Assembly: GCA_019115605.1 (NCBI GenBank) | Contig: DXDG01000018.1 | Coordinates: 1-64,000, forward strand | DNA length: 64,000 nt | Source of the DNA: Candidatus Alistipes faecigallinarum | Lineage (GTDB): Bacteria; Bacteroidota; Bacteroidia; Bacteroidales; Rikenellaceae | Direction: 5' to 3' | In this document: positions 1 to 9,869 of the stretch, piece after piece | Position numbering within the stretch: position 1 is the stretch's first letter | Layout of the letters: every line of letters starts with the position of its first letter | The notes under the pieces: generated by a model | The model's input: only the letters and a program-made list of their open reading frames with translations | What the model was told of the DNA's origin: nothing | The model's database searches: none | Program-made: the position numbers and the translations under genes

Positions 1-2
1 CG

Positions 3-497
3 GTGGAGATGATCAAGAAGGTCGATATCATCCCGTCGGTCAATACGGCATTGGCAAGTTACAACAAGCTGGATACGGAAAGTTTGGGAAGTTCGATTAT
101 CTCGATTACGACCAAAAACGGATCGGAGTTGTTGCAGGAGAAGGACAAGATGCCCGATTTCGAACGGTTGAGCACCTCGGTTCTTGTTCCGCAGGGCTAC
201 CAGACGCCGGTCGAATTCTATGCCCCGAAGTACGAAACGGCCAGACAACGGAATGCTCCCGAGCGGGATCTGCGCACGACGCTCTGGTGGACTCCGGCCC
301 TCGACATATCGCCGCAGGGCACGGCCCGCATCGAGTTCTACACGGCCGACGATCCTTCCCACTATGACGTCCGTATCGAAGGCGTCCTGCATGGCAGCGG
401 AGATGAAACCGGCGCCGTTAGCGGCAGCGCCTCCGATGGTGAAGAGAACGACGCCGTAGGAAAACCCGCGATCCTGCACCGCGTGCTGGAGCTGTAA
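3..497 (+). CDS. Plug-domain surface protein, C-terminal part only
   Basis: The window opens inside this gene, so only the last 164 codons are seen and the true start lies upstream. The first visible residues (IKKVDIIP, then SIISITTKNG about 25 residues later) resemble the end of a TonB plug domain as found in SusC-type receptors. The C-terminus is beta-rich (ARIEFYTADDPSHYDV, then RIEGV). This combination is known from large Bacteroidetes proteins that join macroglobulin-like (MG2) domains to a plug domain. The ligand cannot be told. A hairpin terminator follows the stop codon. The family call is a moderate inference because most of the protein is missing. Confidence 0.55.
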   Translation: MEMIKKVDIIPSVNTALASYNKLDTESLGSSIISITTKNGSELLQEKDKMPDFERLSTSVLVPQGYQTPVEFYAPKYETARQRNAPERDLRTTLWWTPALDISPQGTARIEFYTADDPSHYDVRIEGVLHGSGDETGAVSGSASDGEENDAVGKPAILHRVLEL

Positions 498-538
498 CCG
501 ATTCCCGGACTGTCTGAAGCACTGTCGGCCGAAAAGAG

Positions 539-567
539 AAGCGCCCCGACATCATGCCGGGGCGCTT
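539..567. terminator. Shared hairpin terminator
   Basis: A 10-bp stem AAGCGCCCCG/CGGGGCGCTT closes a 9-base loop between two convergent genes (stop at 497 on plus, stop at 591 on minus). It has no long T-run, so it may act in both directions with modest efficiency. Confidence 0.6.
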
Positions 568-590
568 GCCGTATGTGAAACGGGTTGTGA

Positions 591-2318
591 TTACCGGAAG
601 AACGTGCGTTCCACATGGGTCGTATTTCCGCAGGCATCCGTTACCGAGAGGCGTGCGGTATGTTGTTCCCGGGTGGCGGGCGTGTCGAAGAAGTGCACGA
701 GGGTGCCTTTCATCGGGAAGCGGTCGCAGGGAACCCACTTGCCGTCGATGGTCAGCGACCAGGCGGCGATCCCCGAGAAGTTGTCCGATGCCGCGAAACG
801 GAGTGCCTCCGCACGGGAGAGATCGGCTCCCGGCTCGAAGAGCGCCCTTGCGCGGGGCGCTAGCGTATCGGCCACGACGACCAGATCGCCCGCCGAACGG
901 GTCGAAGAACGCACGGCGCCGTTCGTATAGATGCCGCCGATGCAGGAGAGCCGTCCGTGACGGTTGCGCTGGGCCAGCATCGTGCGGGGCTGCAGTTCCC
1001 AGGGCACGTCGGCGCGTACGACGGCCCGCACGCTGTATCTGAGCGGTGTCGTGGTCTCCAGAAAGTGGTAGGCGGGCGAGAGGATGACGACTCCCTGTGG
1101 GGCTTCGGGTGTCGTGCGGACCTCGGGCTGCACGAAAATCGCCTCGTAAAGCGCCCCTTCCGGAACGGTCAGCCGGGCCGTCTGCCCGATGCGGAGCGTC
1201 GTGGTCCTTTCGGGCCGGAGTGCCACGGTCCCCGAATCAACCCTTGCACGGAAACTGTCCGTGCGTCCCTGAATGTTGAATTCGAGCGTCGAGCGGTTTC
1301 CGCAGTCATCCTCGGCCTCGATGCTGATCCGTCGTACCTGACCGGGTTCCGTACGGATCAGTCCGCGCTCCTTCATGATGGGGTAGAACACCTCGGGCGC
1401 CCGGTCGATCCTGGCCAGGCGGATCACCTCGTTGCGCGATCCTAACTGCATCGGATAGCAGCTTACGGCATCGCAGCAGCGCGACAGGTCGTGCGTGAAA
1501 CCGTCCATGCGGTATTCGAAATAGGGCTCGCCATCGATCCAGGCCGTGAGGCGCCAGATGCCGAAGGTGTTGTTCACGCCGTTGCGACGATCCGATGCCT
1601 CGATCACGAAATAGCCTCTGCGTCCCGTTCCCACAGGCTCCTCGCGCGTCAGCCGGTAGCGGCCCTCGGCTTCGCGGACCACGCCGTAGCTCACCGCCCG
1701 CCGTTGGACGGCGACACCGTCCAGCGAGTCGATCTCGATGTAGTGCAGCCGCATGATGCGGGGCGGGAGATCGTCCGCGGGGCGGATGATCCCTTCGCGC
1801 ACGACGTTGCGGAGCCGCTGTGTCGGGGTGTCGCGCAGCTCGAAATGGAGATGGGGTCCGAAGGAGGAGCCGCTGTTGCCCGAAAAGCCGATCGTGTCGC
1901 CCGCCTCCACGGGCCACGTCGCGGCATCGAACCAGATATCTGCGCTGTTCGTGCGGTTGCGGTAGCGCTCTTCGCGGACGCGCTGCTCGATGTCGTCGCG
2001 AAAACGTGAGAGGTGCCCGTATACGGCCGTCGAGCCGTTGTCGAGCGTCAGGTAGAGGGCCCGGCCGTAACCTCCGGCCGAAATGGTTGCCCGCGAGACG
2101 TAGCCCCGGGCCACGGCCACGAGCGGCTTGCCCTCCACGCCGTCGGTCTTGATGTCGATGCCTCCGTGGAAGTGGGCCGGGCGCAACTCGCCGAAGTTGG
2201 CCGAGTAGAACCGCCCGACATCCTGTACGGGGTAGATATACGCCTGTTCCCCGGTGTTCTGGCCCCGGGCCGCCGCAATGCCTGCCGTCAAAAGCAGACA
2301 GGTCAATATGTGTCGCAT
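591..2318 (-). CDS. M23 family peptidoglycan endopeptidase
   Basis: A 575-residue secreted LytM-type metallopeptidase, expected to cut peptide crosslinks of cell-wall peptidoglycan in the periplasm. The N-terminus MRHILTCLLLTAGIAAARGQ is a signal peptide. The peptidase domain lies at about residues 28-165, with the zinc-site motifs HxxxD (H51, D55) and HLHF (H156, H158) plus YGH at 100-102. The remaining roughly 400 residues are beta-rich and unassigned. I chose the ATG at 2318 because the signal peptide starts there; the open frame continues upstream only because it crosses recX in another frame. The gene overlaps the end of recX by 16 bp and is the last gene of the lptB operon. Confidence 0.88.
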   Translation of the reverse strand: MRHILTCLLLTAGIAAARGQNTGEQAYIYPVQDVGRFYSANFGELRPAHFHGGIDIKTDGVEGKPLVAVARGYVSRATISAGGYGRALYLTLDNGSTAVYGHLSRFRDDIEQRVREERYRNRTNSADIWFDAATWPVEAGDTIGFSGNSGSSFGPHLHFELRDTPTQRLRNVVREGIIRPADDLPPRIMRLHYIEIDSLDGVAVQRRAVSYGVVREAEGRYRLTREEPVGTGRRGYFVIEASDRRNGVNNTFGIWRLTAWIDGEPYFEYRMDGFTHDLSRCCDAVSCYPMQLGSRNEVIRLARIDRAPEVFYPIMKERGLIRTEPGQVRRISIEAEDDCGNRSTLEFNIQGRTDSFRARVDSGTVALRPERTTTLRIGQTARLTVPEGALYEAIFVQPEVRTTPEAPQGVVILSPAYHFLETTTPLRYSVRAVVRADVPWELQPRTMLAQRNRHGRLSCIGGIYTNGAVRSSTRSAGDLVVVADTLAPRARALFEPGADLSRAEALRFAASDNFSGIAAWSLTIDGKWVPCDRFPMKGTLVHFFDTPATREQHTARLSVTDACGNTTHVERTFFR

Positions 2319-2824
2319 GTTTCTTCTTCGTTTTTGACAAGTTCCGAGACGCATTCGAAAACGCTGTCGTATGCGTATCCGAGCGACAGCCCGTATCGGA
2401 TCAGTTTGGTTTTCAGCTCCCGGGGTGTTGCGCCGCGTACCGTGCGGATTTTGCGGCGGAGCTGTTCGCGGAGCCGCGTGGCCATCCCTTCGCGGTCGAG
2501 CCGCCCGAGCGCCGCATCGATCAGCCCGGCCGCAATGCCCTTGCGCTGCAGTGCCGCGCGGATCTTGTAGACGCCCCAGCCGCTCAAATGCAGCTTCTCG
2601 CGTACGAAAGCCTCCGTGTAGCGGGCGTCGTCGATGAAACGCTCCTGCACGAGGCGTGCAAGCACCTCGCGGATCTGCTCCTCCGTGAGCCCCCAGCCGC
2701 GCATGAGCCGCCTCGCATCGCCCTCGCACTTCTCCGCGCGGGCGCAGAGCCGCATCAGCGCCGCGCGGGCCTGCTCCGGCGTGCGCGTGCGTCTTTGGGT
2801 TGTTATGGCCTCTTTTTGCTGCAT
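2303..2824 (-). CDS. recX: Regulatory protein RecX
   Basis: A 173-residue RecX-family protein, in other bacteria a modulator of RecA filament growth in recombination and the SOS response. Typical RecX sequence is visible: the GWGLTEEQIREVLARL helices, then FIDDARYTEAFVREKL and the WGVYKIRAALQRKGI repeat. Residues 1-15 are a short charged leader. It is sandwiched between prmC (22-bp overlap at its start) and the M23 peptidase (16-bp overlap at its end), so translation is probably coupled. No recA is in the window, so the link to DNA repair rests on family knowledge only. Confidence 0.9.
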   Translation of the reverse strand: MQQKEAITTQRRTRTPEQARAALMRLCARAEKCEGDARRLMRGWGLTEEQIREVLARLVQERFIDDARYTEAFVREKLHLSGWGVYKIRAALQRKGIAAGLIDAALGRLDREGMATRLREQLRRKIRTVRGATPRELKTKLIRYGLSLGYAYDSVFECVSELVKNEEETCDTY

Positions 2825-3666
2825 ATCATGCGGGGTTTTCCGAAGAGGTCCCGGCGGAGGATCGTGTCGGTGTAACGCTCTTCATCCAACATGCGGACAA
2901 CCTCCTCCGCGGCGTGTTCGTAAATTTCGAAATAGAGCCGGCCACCCGGACGGAGCATCTTTTGCCCGGCGCGGGCGATGGCGCGGTAGAAGCGGATGCG
3001 GTCGTCGTCCGGCACGAAGAGCGCCAGCGCAGGCTCATGGTCGCGGACATTGGCATGCATCCCGGCCCGGTCGCTCTCGGGAACGTAGGGAGGATTGGAT
3101 ACCAGTACGTCGAACGGCTCCGGAAAGACCTCCGCAAGCTCCTTCAGAGCATCCGCACGACGGAATACGACCCTTGCCCCCAATGCCCGGGCATTCTCTG
3201 CGGCCACCGCCAGCGCCTGTTCCGAGATGTCGGCGGCATATACCTCCGCCTCGGGCATCTCGAGGGCCAGCGTTGCGGCGATGCAGCCGCTGCCCGTGCC
3301 GATGTCGAGTATCCGGACCGCTCCCTTCTTGTCGTGTGCGATCCAGGCGACCAGCTCCTCGGTTTCGGGACGGGGAATCAATACCTCCTTTCCCACGCGG
3401 AAGCTGCGGCCGTAAAATTCGGCCTCGCCCAGCAGGTATTGCAACGGCTCTCCGGCTTCGAGCCGCCGGGCGACTGCTTCGAAGGCGGCTTCGGCGGCGG
3501 CACCGCTTGCCGGCGTGAACGGCGCATTGGGATCGGCCACCAGCGTCGAGCGGGAGATCCCCGCCAGATGGCCGACGACCGCGCGGGCGATGCTGCGCGC
3601 CTCGTTCGTGTCGTAGAGGGGCACGAGCCGCTCCGTCAGGGCATGGATCGCTTCCCGGCGGGTCAT
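2803..3666 (-). CDS. prmC: Release factor glutamine methyltransferase PrmC
   Basis: A 287-residue SAM-dependent methyltransferase that modifies the Gln of the GGQ motif in peptide release factors. An N-terminal helical domain is followed by the linker motif IPRPETEELV (about 97-106), the SAM motif DIGTGSGCIA (121-130) and the substrate-binding NPPY motif (191-194). I chose the ATG at 3666, which overlaps the aroC stop as ATGA; an in-frame ATG 15 bp upstream is possible but would lengthen the overlap. The end overlaps recX by 22 bp. The usual partner prfA is not here; the gene sits in an aro/recX operon instead. Confidence 0.92.
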   Translation of the reverse strand: MTRREAIHALTERLVPLYDTNEARSIARAVVGHLAGISRSTLVADPNAPFTPASGAAAEAAFEAVARRLEAGEPLQYLLGEAEFYGRSFRVGKEVLIPRPETEELVAWIAHDKKGAVRILDIGTGSGCIAATLALEMPEAEVYAADISEQALAVAAENARALGARVVFRRADALKELAEVFPEPFDVLVSNPPYVPESDRAGMHANVRDHEPALALFVPDDDRIRFYRAIARAGQKMLRPGGRLYFEIYEHAAEEVVRMLDEERYTDTILRRDLFGKPRMICSKKRP

Positions 3667-4649
3667 GAGCGGTTGCGGCATAGCAGGTCGGCCAGAGCGA
3701 TGGCCACGGCGGCTTCGACGACCACGGCGGCACGCAGGGCGATGCAGGCGTCGTGGCGGCCGCGGATGACGAGCGGCTGCACGCTGTCCGTTGCCAGGTC
3801 GTAGGTCAGCTGTTCGCGGGCGATGCTCGGCGTGGGTTTGATCGCGGCCCGGACCACAAGCGGATTGCCCGTTGCGATACCGCCGTTGATGCCTCCGTCA
3901 TGGTTGGTTGCCGTGAGCCCCGCGGCGTCCAGAATGCGGTCGTTGTACTCCGAGCCGCGCATGCGGGCTGCGGCGAATCCGCTGCCGAACTCAACCCCCT
4001 TGACCGCCGGTATGGAGAAGAGCGCATGGGCGATCATGCTCTCCGCCGAGTCGAAGAAGGGCTCGCCGAGTCCTCCGGGGAGCCCTTCGACGCGGCACTC
4101 CACGATGCCGCCGACCGAGTCGCGGTCGTTGCGAGCCGCGATGATGACCTCCTCGAAGCGGGCGGGGTCGGTGCATCCTCCGACCTCGGTCAGCCGGGTG
4201 GTGAAGCGGACCCGCTCCCGGAGCATCTTCTTGGCCACGACGCCTGCGGCGACAAGTGCCACGGTGATGCGCCCCGAGAAGTGTCCGCCGCCGCGCGGAT
4301 CGTTGAATCCGCCGAATTTGCGGCGGGCGATCTGGTCGGCGTGCGACGGCCGGAAATGGGTCGTCAGGTTGCTGTAGTCTCCGGACCGCGTGTCCGTATT
4401 CTCGAATTCGATGGTCAGCGGAGCCCCCGTGGTGTAACCTTCGTAGACGCCCGACACGATCTTCGGAAGGTCTGCTTCGCGGCGGGCCGTCGTTCCTGCG
4501 GCACCGCTGCGCCGTCGTTCCAGGTCGGCCGTGAAGTCCTCCTCCGAAAGGGGTATGCCGGGCATGACCCCGTCGAGCGTGATGCCGATCTGCCGGCCGT
4601 GCGACTCGCCCCAGATGGCGAGTCGGAAATGTACTCCGAATTGGTTCAT
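3663..4649 (-). CDS. aroC: Chorismate synthase, divergent form
   Basis: A 328-residue AroC protein that converts EPSP to chorismate with reduced FMN, the last step of the shikimate pathway. The two conserved histidines are present: H17 in GESHG and H103 in FRPSHAD. The protein is shorter than the usual 350-400 residues, and the FMN-site block normally written RGGGRSSARET reads RGGGHFSGRIT here, so it belongs to a divergent branch. The ATG at 4649 gives the normal family start (MNQFGVHFRLAIWGESHG); the open frame upstream has no family similarity. aroA lies 82 bp upstream and prmC overlaps by 4 bp. Confidence 0.9.
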   Translation of the reverse strand: MNQFGVHFRLAIWGESHGRQIGITLDGVMPGIPLSEEDFTADLERRRSGAAGTTARREADLPKIVSGVYEGYTTGAPLTIEFENTDTRSGDYSNLTTHFRPSHADQIARRKFGGFNDPRGGGHFSGRITVALVAAGVVAKKMLRERVRFTTRLTEVGGCTDPARFEEVIIAARNDRDSVGGIVECRVEGLPGGLGEPFFDSAESMIAHALFSIPAVKGVEFGSGFAAARMRGSEYNDRILDAAGLTATNHDGGINGGIATGNPLVVRAAIKPTPSIAREQLTYDLATDSVQPLVIRGRHDACIALRAAVVVEAAVAIALADLLCRNRS

Positions 4650-4731
4650 GGAATCTCGTTTTTTCGTCTGTTTCGCTTGATGCCTGCGGACCGGGGCCGG
4701 CGTGTCCATCCCGCCCCTTCCCGCATCCGCT

Positions 4732-5976
4732 TCAGCTGCGGACCTGCTCCAGAGCCTCGAAAAACTCCGGATAGCTCTTGGCTACGCTCTCGGCGCCGCG
4801 GATCGTAACCGCGCGGTCGGCCCGCAGGGCCGCGACGGCCAGCGACATGGCCATGCGGTGGTCGTTGTGGCTGTCGACGACGGCGCCGTGAACGGCTCCG
4901 CCGCGGATCTTCATCACGTTCTCCTCCGAGGTGTCCACCTCGATACCCAGCCGGGCATATTCGTCGCGGATGGCGTCGGCACGGTTGCACTCCTTGTAGG
5001 TCAGGCGCGAGGTGCCGTGCAGGACGCTCACGCCGTCGGCTGCGGCTGCCAGCGCCGCCAGGGCCGGAAAGAGGTCGGGACAGTTCGTGGCGTCGAACTC
5101 GAAGGCCTGCAGCGGCCGGTGTGCCGCCGTTATGGTGTTCGCTTCGTGAATGACGACGGCTCCGGCCCGCACCAGAGCCGTGCAGATGGCCGTGTCGGCC
5201 TGTTTGGAGAGCATCGAGACGTTGCCGACGGTGATCTCTCCGGCCGTGGCTCCCATCACCAGCAGCATCGCCGCGGCGCTCCAGTCGCCCTCGATGGCGA
5301 AATCCGTCGCCTCGTAGCGCTGTCCTCCCGGAATGTAGAACTCTTCGTAGTCGCGCTGGCTGATCTCGATGCCGAACCGCTTGGCGGTATCCACCGTCAT
5401 ATCTAAATAAGGTGTCGAAACGGCCCGGCGGACATGGAGCGTCGTATCTTCGGCGGCCCGGGGCAGGGCAAGCAGCAGGCCGGTGATGAACTGCGACGAC
5501 ACGGATCCGTCCACCGTCACCTCGCCGCCGCGGATCGGGCCGCGGACGCGGATGGGAAGATGTCCCTTCGTGTCGGAGATCTCCACGCCGAGACTCCGCA
5601 GCGGCTCGACCATCATCCGCATCGGGCGGTCGAGGATCGAGCCTTCGCCCTCGATGCGGATCGGCGCCTCGCAGAGAGCCGCCACGGGGGTGAAGAGCCG
5701 TGTGGCCAGGCCCGATTCGCCGACATGGAGCCGGTCGCCCCGCGGGCGGAGCCCGCCGCGTATGACGAGCGTCGAGGCATCCTCCTGCCGGACCTCGGCT
5801 CCGAGCGTCTCGATGCAGCGGAGCGCCGAACGGGTGTCGTTGCAGAATTCAATATTGCGCAGCTGCGATACGCCTTCGCAGAGCAGGGCCGCCGCGAGGG
5901 CACGCTGCGCATAGCTTTTCGAGCAGGGCGGCATCAGCGTACCCTTGACGCGCCCCGGCAGAATCGTCTTGTCCAT
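4732..5976 (-). CDS. aroA: 3-phosphoshikimate 1-carboxyvinyltransferase (EPSP synthase)
   Basis: A 414-residue EPSP synthase, transferring enolpyruvate from PEP to shikimate-3-phosphate in the cytoplasm. Family marks are the N-terminal PCSKSYAQRALAAALL block, which carries the PEP-binding Lys and Arg, the VDGSVSSQFITGLLLALP block near the middle, and the C-terminal NDHRMAMSLAVAAL block. It starts 3 bp after lptB ends and is followed by aroC, which uses its product, so the two enzymes are likely made from one mRNA. Length and motifs are ordinary for the family. Confidence 0.95.
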   Translation of the reverse strand: MDKTILPGRVKGTLMPPCSKSYAQRALAAALLCEGVSQLRNIEFCNDTRSALRCIETLGAEVRQEDASTLVIRGGLRPRGDRLHVGESGLATRLFTPVAALCEAPIRIEGEGSILDRPMRMMVEPLRSLGVEISDTKGHLPIRVRGPIRGGEVTVDGSVSSQFITGLLLALPRAAEDTTLHVRRAVSTPYLDMTVDTAKRFGIEISQRDYEEFYIPGGQRYEATDFAIEGDWSAAAMLLVMGATAGEITVGNVSMLSKQADTAICTALVRAGAVVIHEANTITAAHRPLQAFEFDATNCPDLFPALAALAAAADGVSVLHGTSRLTYKECNRADAIRDEYARLGIEVDTSEENVMKIRGGAVHGAVVDSHNDHRMAMSLAVAALRADRAVTIRGAESVAKSYPEFFEALEQVRS

Positions 5977-5979
5977 GGA

Positions 5980-6846
5980 TCAGTTGTTTTCCCGCGAATC
6001 CGCCGTCTCTTCGGACGTTGCAGCCGCAGGCTCCGTTTCCGGCGCTCCGGTCCGGGCCTGCATCTCTTCGCCCTTGCGGTTCTTCATCTCCTGGGTCAGC
6101 TGGTGGCTCTTCTTGAGCTCGAAGTGCTGCCCGAGATAGACCTTGCGGACCATCGGGTCGGCGGCGAGCTCCTCGGCCGTTCCGGCCTTGAGGATCCTGC
6201 CTTCGTAGAGCAGGTAGGTGCGGTCGGTGATGGCGAGCGTCTCGTCCACGTTGTGGTCGGTGATGATGACGCCGATATTCTTGTGCTTGAGCGTGGCGAC
6301 GATCGACTGGATATCCTCCACGGCAATGGGGTCCACGCCGGCGAAGGGTTCGTCAAGCAGGATGAAGGCCGGGTTGATCGCCACGGCGCGTGCGATCTCC
6401 GTACGGCGCCGTTCACCGCCGGAGAGCTGGATGCCGAGGCTTTTGCGCACCTTCTGCAGGCGGAACTCCTCGATGAGGGCCTCGACACGCTCCTGCTGGT
6501 ACTCCTTCGAGTAGGAGGTCATCTCGAGCACGGCCCGGATGTTGTCCTCGACCGACAGACGCCGGAACACCGAGGCCTCCTGGGCGAGGTACCCGACGCC
6601 CAGTTGGGCGCGGCGGTATACGGGCAGTCCGGTCAGCTCGGTAACCTCCTTCTGGTCGTTTTCGAGGAAGATTCGTCCCGCATTGGGCTTGATAAGACCG
6701 ACGATCATGTAGAAGGTCGTGGTTTTGCCTGCACCGTTGGGGCCCAGAAGGCCGACGATCTCGCCCTGGTTGACGTCGATCGATACCTGGTTTACGACGG
6801 TTCGGGCCTTGTATTTCTTTACGAGTTCACTGGTGTATAGACGCAT
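5980..6846 (-). CDS. lptB: LPS export ABC transporter ATP-binding protein LptB
   Basis: A 288-residue ATPase of the Lpt system that lifts lipopolysaccharide from the inner membrane to the periplasmic bridge. Walker A is GPNGAGKTT (35-43), the signature is [14 protein letters not shown] and Walker B is [15 protein letters not shown]. LptB proteins are usually about 240 residues; here a tail of roughly 40 residues rich in Glu, Ala and Thr follows the [18 protein letters not shown] block. It is the first gene of the lptB-aroA-aroC-prmC-recX-M23 run and has its own -7 element. The tail looks disordered and its purpose is unknown. Confidence 0.93.
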   Translation of the reverse strand: MRLYTSELVKKYKARTVVNQVSIDVNQGEIVGLLGPNGAGKTTTFYMIVGLIKPNAGRIFLENDQKEVTELTGLPVYRRAQLGVGYLAQEASVFRRLSVEDNIRAVLEMTSYSKEYQQERVEALIEEFRLQKVRKSLGIQLSGGERRRTEIARAVAINPAFILLDEPFAGVDPIAVEDIQSIVATLKHKNIGVIITDHNVDETLAITDRTYLLYEGRILKAGTAEELAADPMVRKVYLGQHFELKKSHQLTQEMKNRKGEEMQARTGAPETEPAAATSEETADSRENN

Positions 6847-6870
6847 TGCGGAATCGCGATAAAATTTTCA

Positions 6871-6878
6871 CAAAGTTA
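6871..6878 (-). promoter_or_regulatory. lptB operon -7 element
   Basis: On the minus strand these bases read TAACTTTG, a full match to the Bacteroidetes -7 consensus TAnnTTTG, 24 bp upstream of the lptB ATG. It would drive the whole lptB-to-M23 operon. Confidence 0.65.
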
Positions 6879-6900
6879 TGTTTTTTTCCGAAAAGTTTTT

Positions 6901-6908
6901 TATCTTTA
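6901..6908 (+). promoter_or_regulatory. recQ -7 element
   Basis: TATCTTTA, one base off the TAnnTTTG consensus, 38 bp before the recQ ATG and diverging from the lptB promoter 22 bp away. Confidence 0.55.
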
Positions 6909-6946
6909 CAATGAATTTTCAAATCTTAACGGAGCAAAGCGTCTAA

Positions 6947-9139
<2,193 letters not shown>

Positions 9140-9214
9140 TCTCCTGCCGCGGTTGATCGGCCGTTTCGGTGTTGTGCGAGTGAAGAATGTGAAGAACCTT
9201 GAACCTTAAAATAC

Positions 9215-9439
9215 ATGCCTATGAACAAGAAGACCTTTACCCTTGCCCTTTTGTTTCTGTGTTTGACGCTGGTGTGGCTCGGGATCAATGTCTATTGGGA
9301 CATCACCCGTCATTTGGATGTGTACAATACGCTCCTGGCGCTGCTCTTTGTCATCTTCGGTGCGGCCATGACCTGGAATGAGGCGAAAAAGAAGAAGCGC
9401 CGTCACATCGAAGAGGTCGACAGGACGAAAATACCTTAA
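9215..9439 (+). CDS. Small two-helix membrane protein
   Basis: A 74-residue protein of unknown function with two predicted membrane helices (about residues 8-26 and 38-55) and a basic C-terminal tail, KKKKRRHIEEVDRTK. The first ATG is used here; an in-frame ATG two codons later (MNKKTF) is equally likely. It lies 75 bp after recQ and 11 bp before a second small membrane protein of the same layout, so the pair is probably cotranscribed. I recognise no named family. Confidence 0.72.
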   Translation: MPMNKKTFTLALLFLCLTLVWLGINVYWDITRHLDVYNTLLALLFVIFGAAMTWNEAKKKKRRHIEEVDRTKIP

Positions 9440-9450
9440 CCGATCGAACT

Positions 9451-9690
9451 ATGAAACTCAATGCGATGCAGGCGGTTCGCCTGATTCTGATGGTCCTGGC
9501 CATTGCCGGAATCATCTATGCCGTGGAATATGTGCCGCGCGGCATTGCCGTGTGGTTCTGGGTGGTGCTTCTCGGAGTCGGTTTCGTGGGTCTGCTCTAT
9601 ACGTTCCGTCTCACGCAGCGGCGTCTGCGTGCGGAGCGCCGCGAGGCCGAGCAGCGTGAAAAACGCCGTTCCCGGCGCACGAAGCGCTGA
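9451..9690 (+). CDS. Small two-helix membrane protein
   Basis: A 79-residue protein with two predicted membrane helices (about 9-27 and 33-52) and a strongly basic tail (RLTQRRLRAERREAEQREK, then Arg/Lys to the end). It follows the preceding 74-residue membrane protein by 11 bp and shares its layout of two helices plus charged tail, although the sequences are not clearly similar. A hairpin terminator follows at 9750. No function can be assigned; a small membrane subunit or chaperone role would be a guess. Confidence 0.72.
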   Translation: MKLNAMQAVRLILMVLAIAGIIYAVEYVPRGIAVWFWVVLLGVGFVGLLYTFRLTQRRLRAERREAEQREKRRSRRTKR

Positions 9691-9749
9691 TCGTGCCGGC
9701 CGTCTGCGCCGTATCTCATGAGGAGGAAGCCGTGGAGAGAGACGGCCGT

Positions 9750-9778
9750 CCGCCCGCGTAGCTTCGGTTCGCGGGCGG
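9750..9778 (+). terminator. Hairpin terminator after small membrane protein pair
   Basis: A perfect 9-bp stem CCGCCCGCG/CGCGGGCGG with an 11-base loop, followed shortly by a T-rich stretch (atcgtcattttg). It separates the small protein pair from rsmA. Confidence 0.7.
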
Positions 9779-9854
9779 ATCGTCATTTTGTTGCGGCCGT
9801 CCTGCCGCCGCTCCGTTTTTCGGCCGATCTGTTGGCCGATGAGACACAAATGCG

Positions 9855-9862
9855 TATCTTTG
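9855..9862 (+). promoter_or_regulatory. rsmA -7 element, very close to the start codon
   Basis: TATCTTTG, a perfect TAnnTTTG match, ending only 7 bases before the rsmA ATG at 9870. With the usual few bases between element and transcription start, the mRNA would have a leader of only a few bases. Confidence 0.7.
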
Positions 9863-9869
9863 TCCCGTC

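Noticed and set aside
2319..2729. N-terminal extension of the M23 peptidase by 137 codons
   Set aside because: It runs through recX in another frame and would bury the clear signal peptide that starts at 2318.
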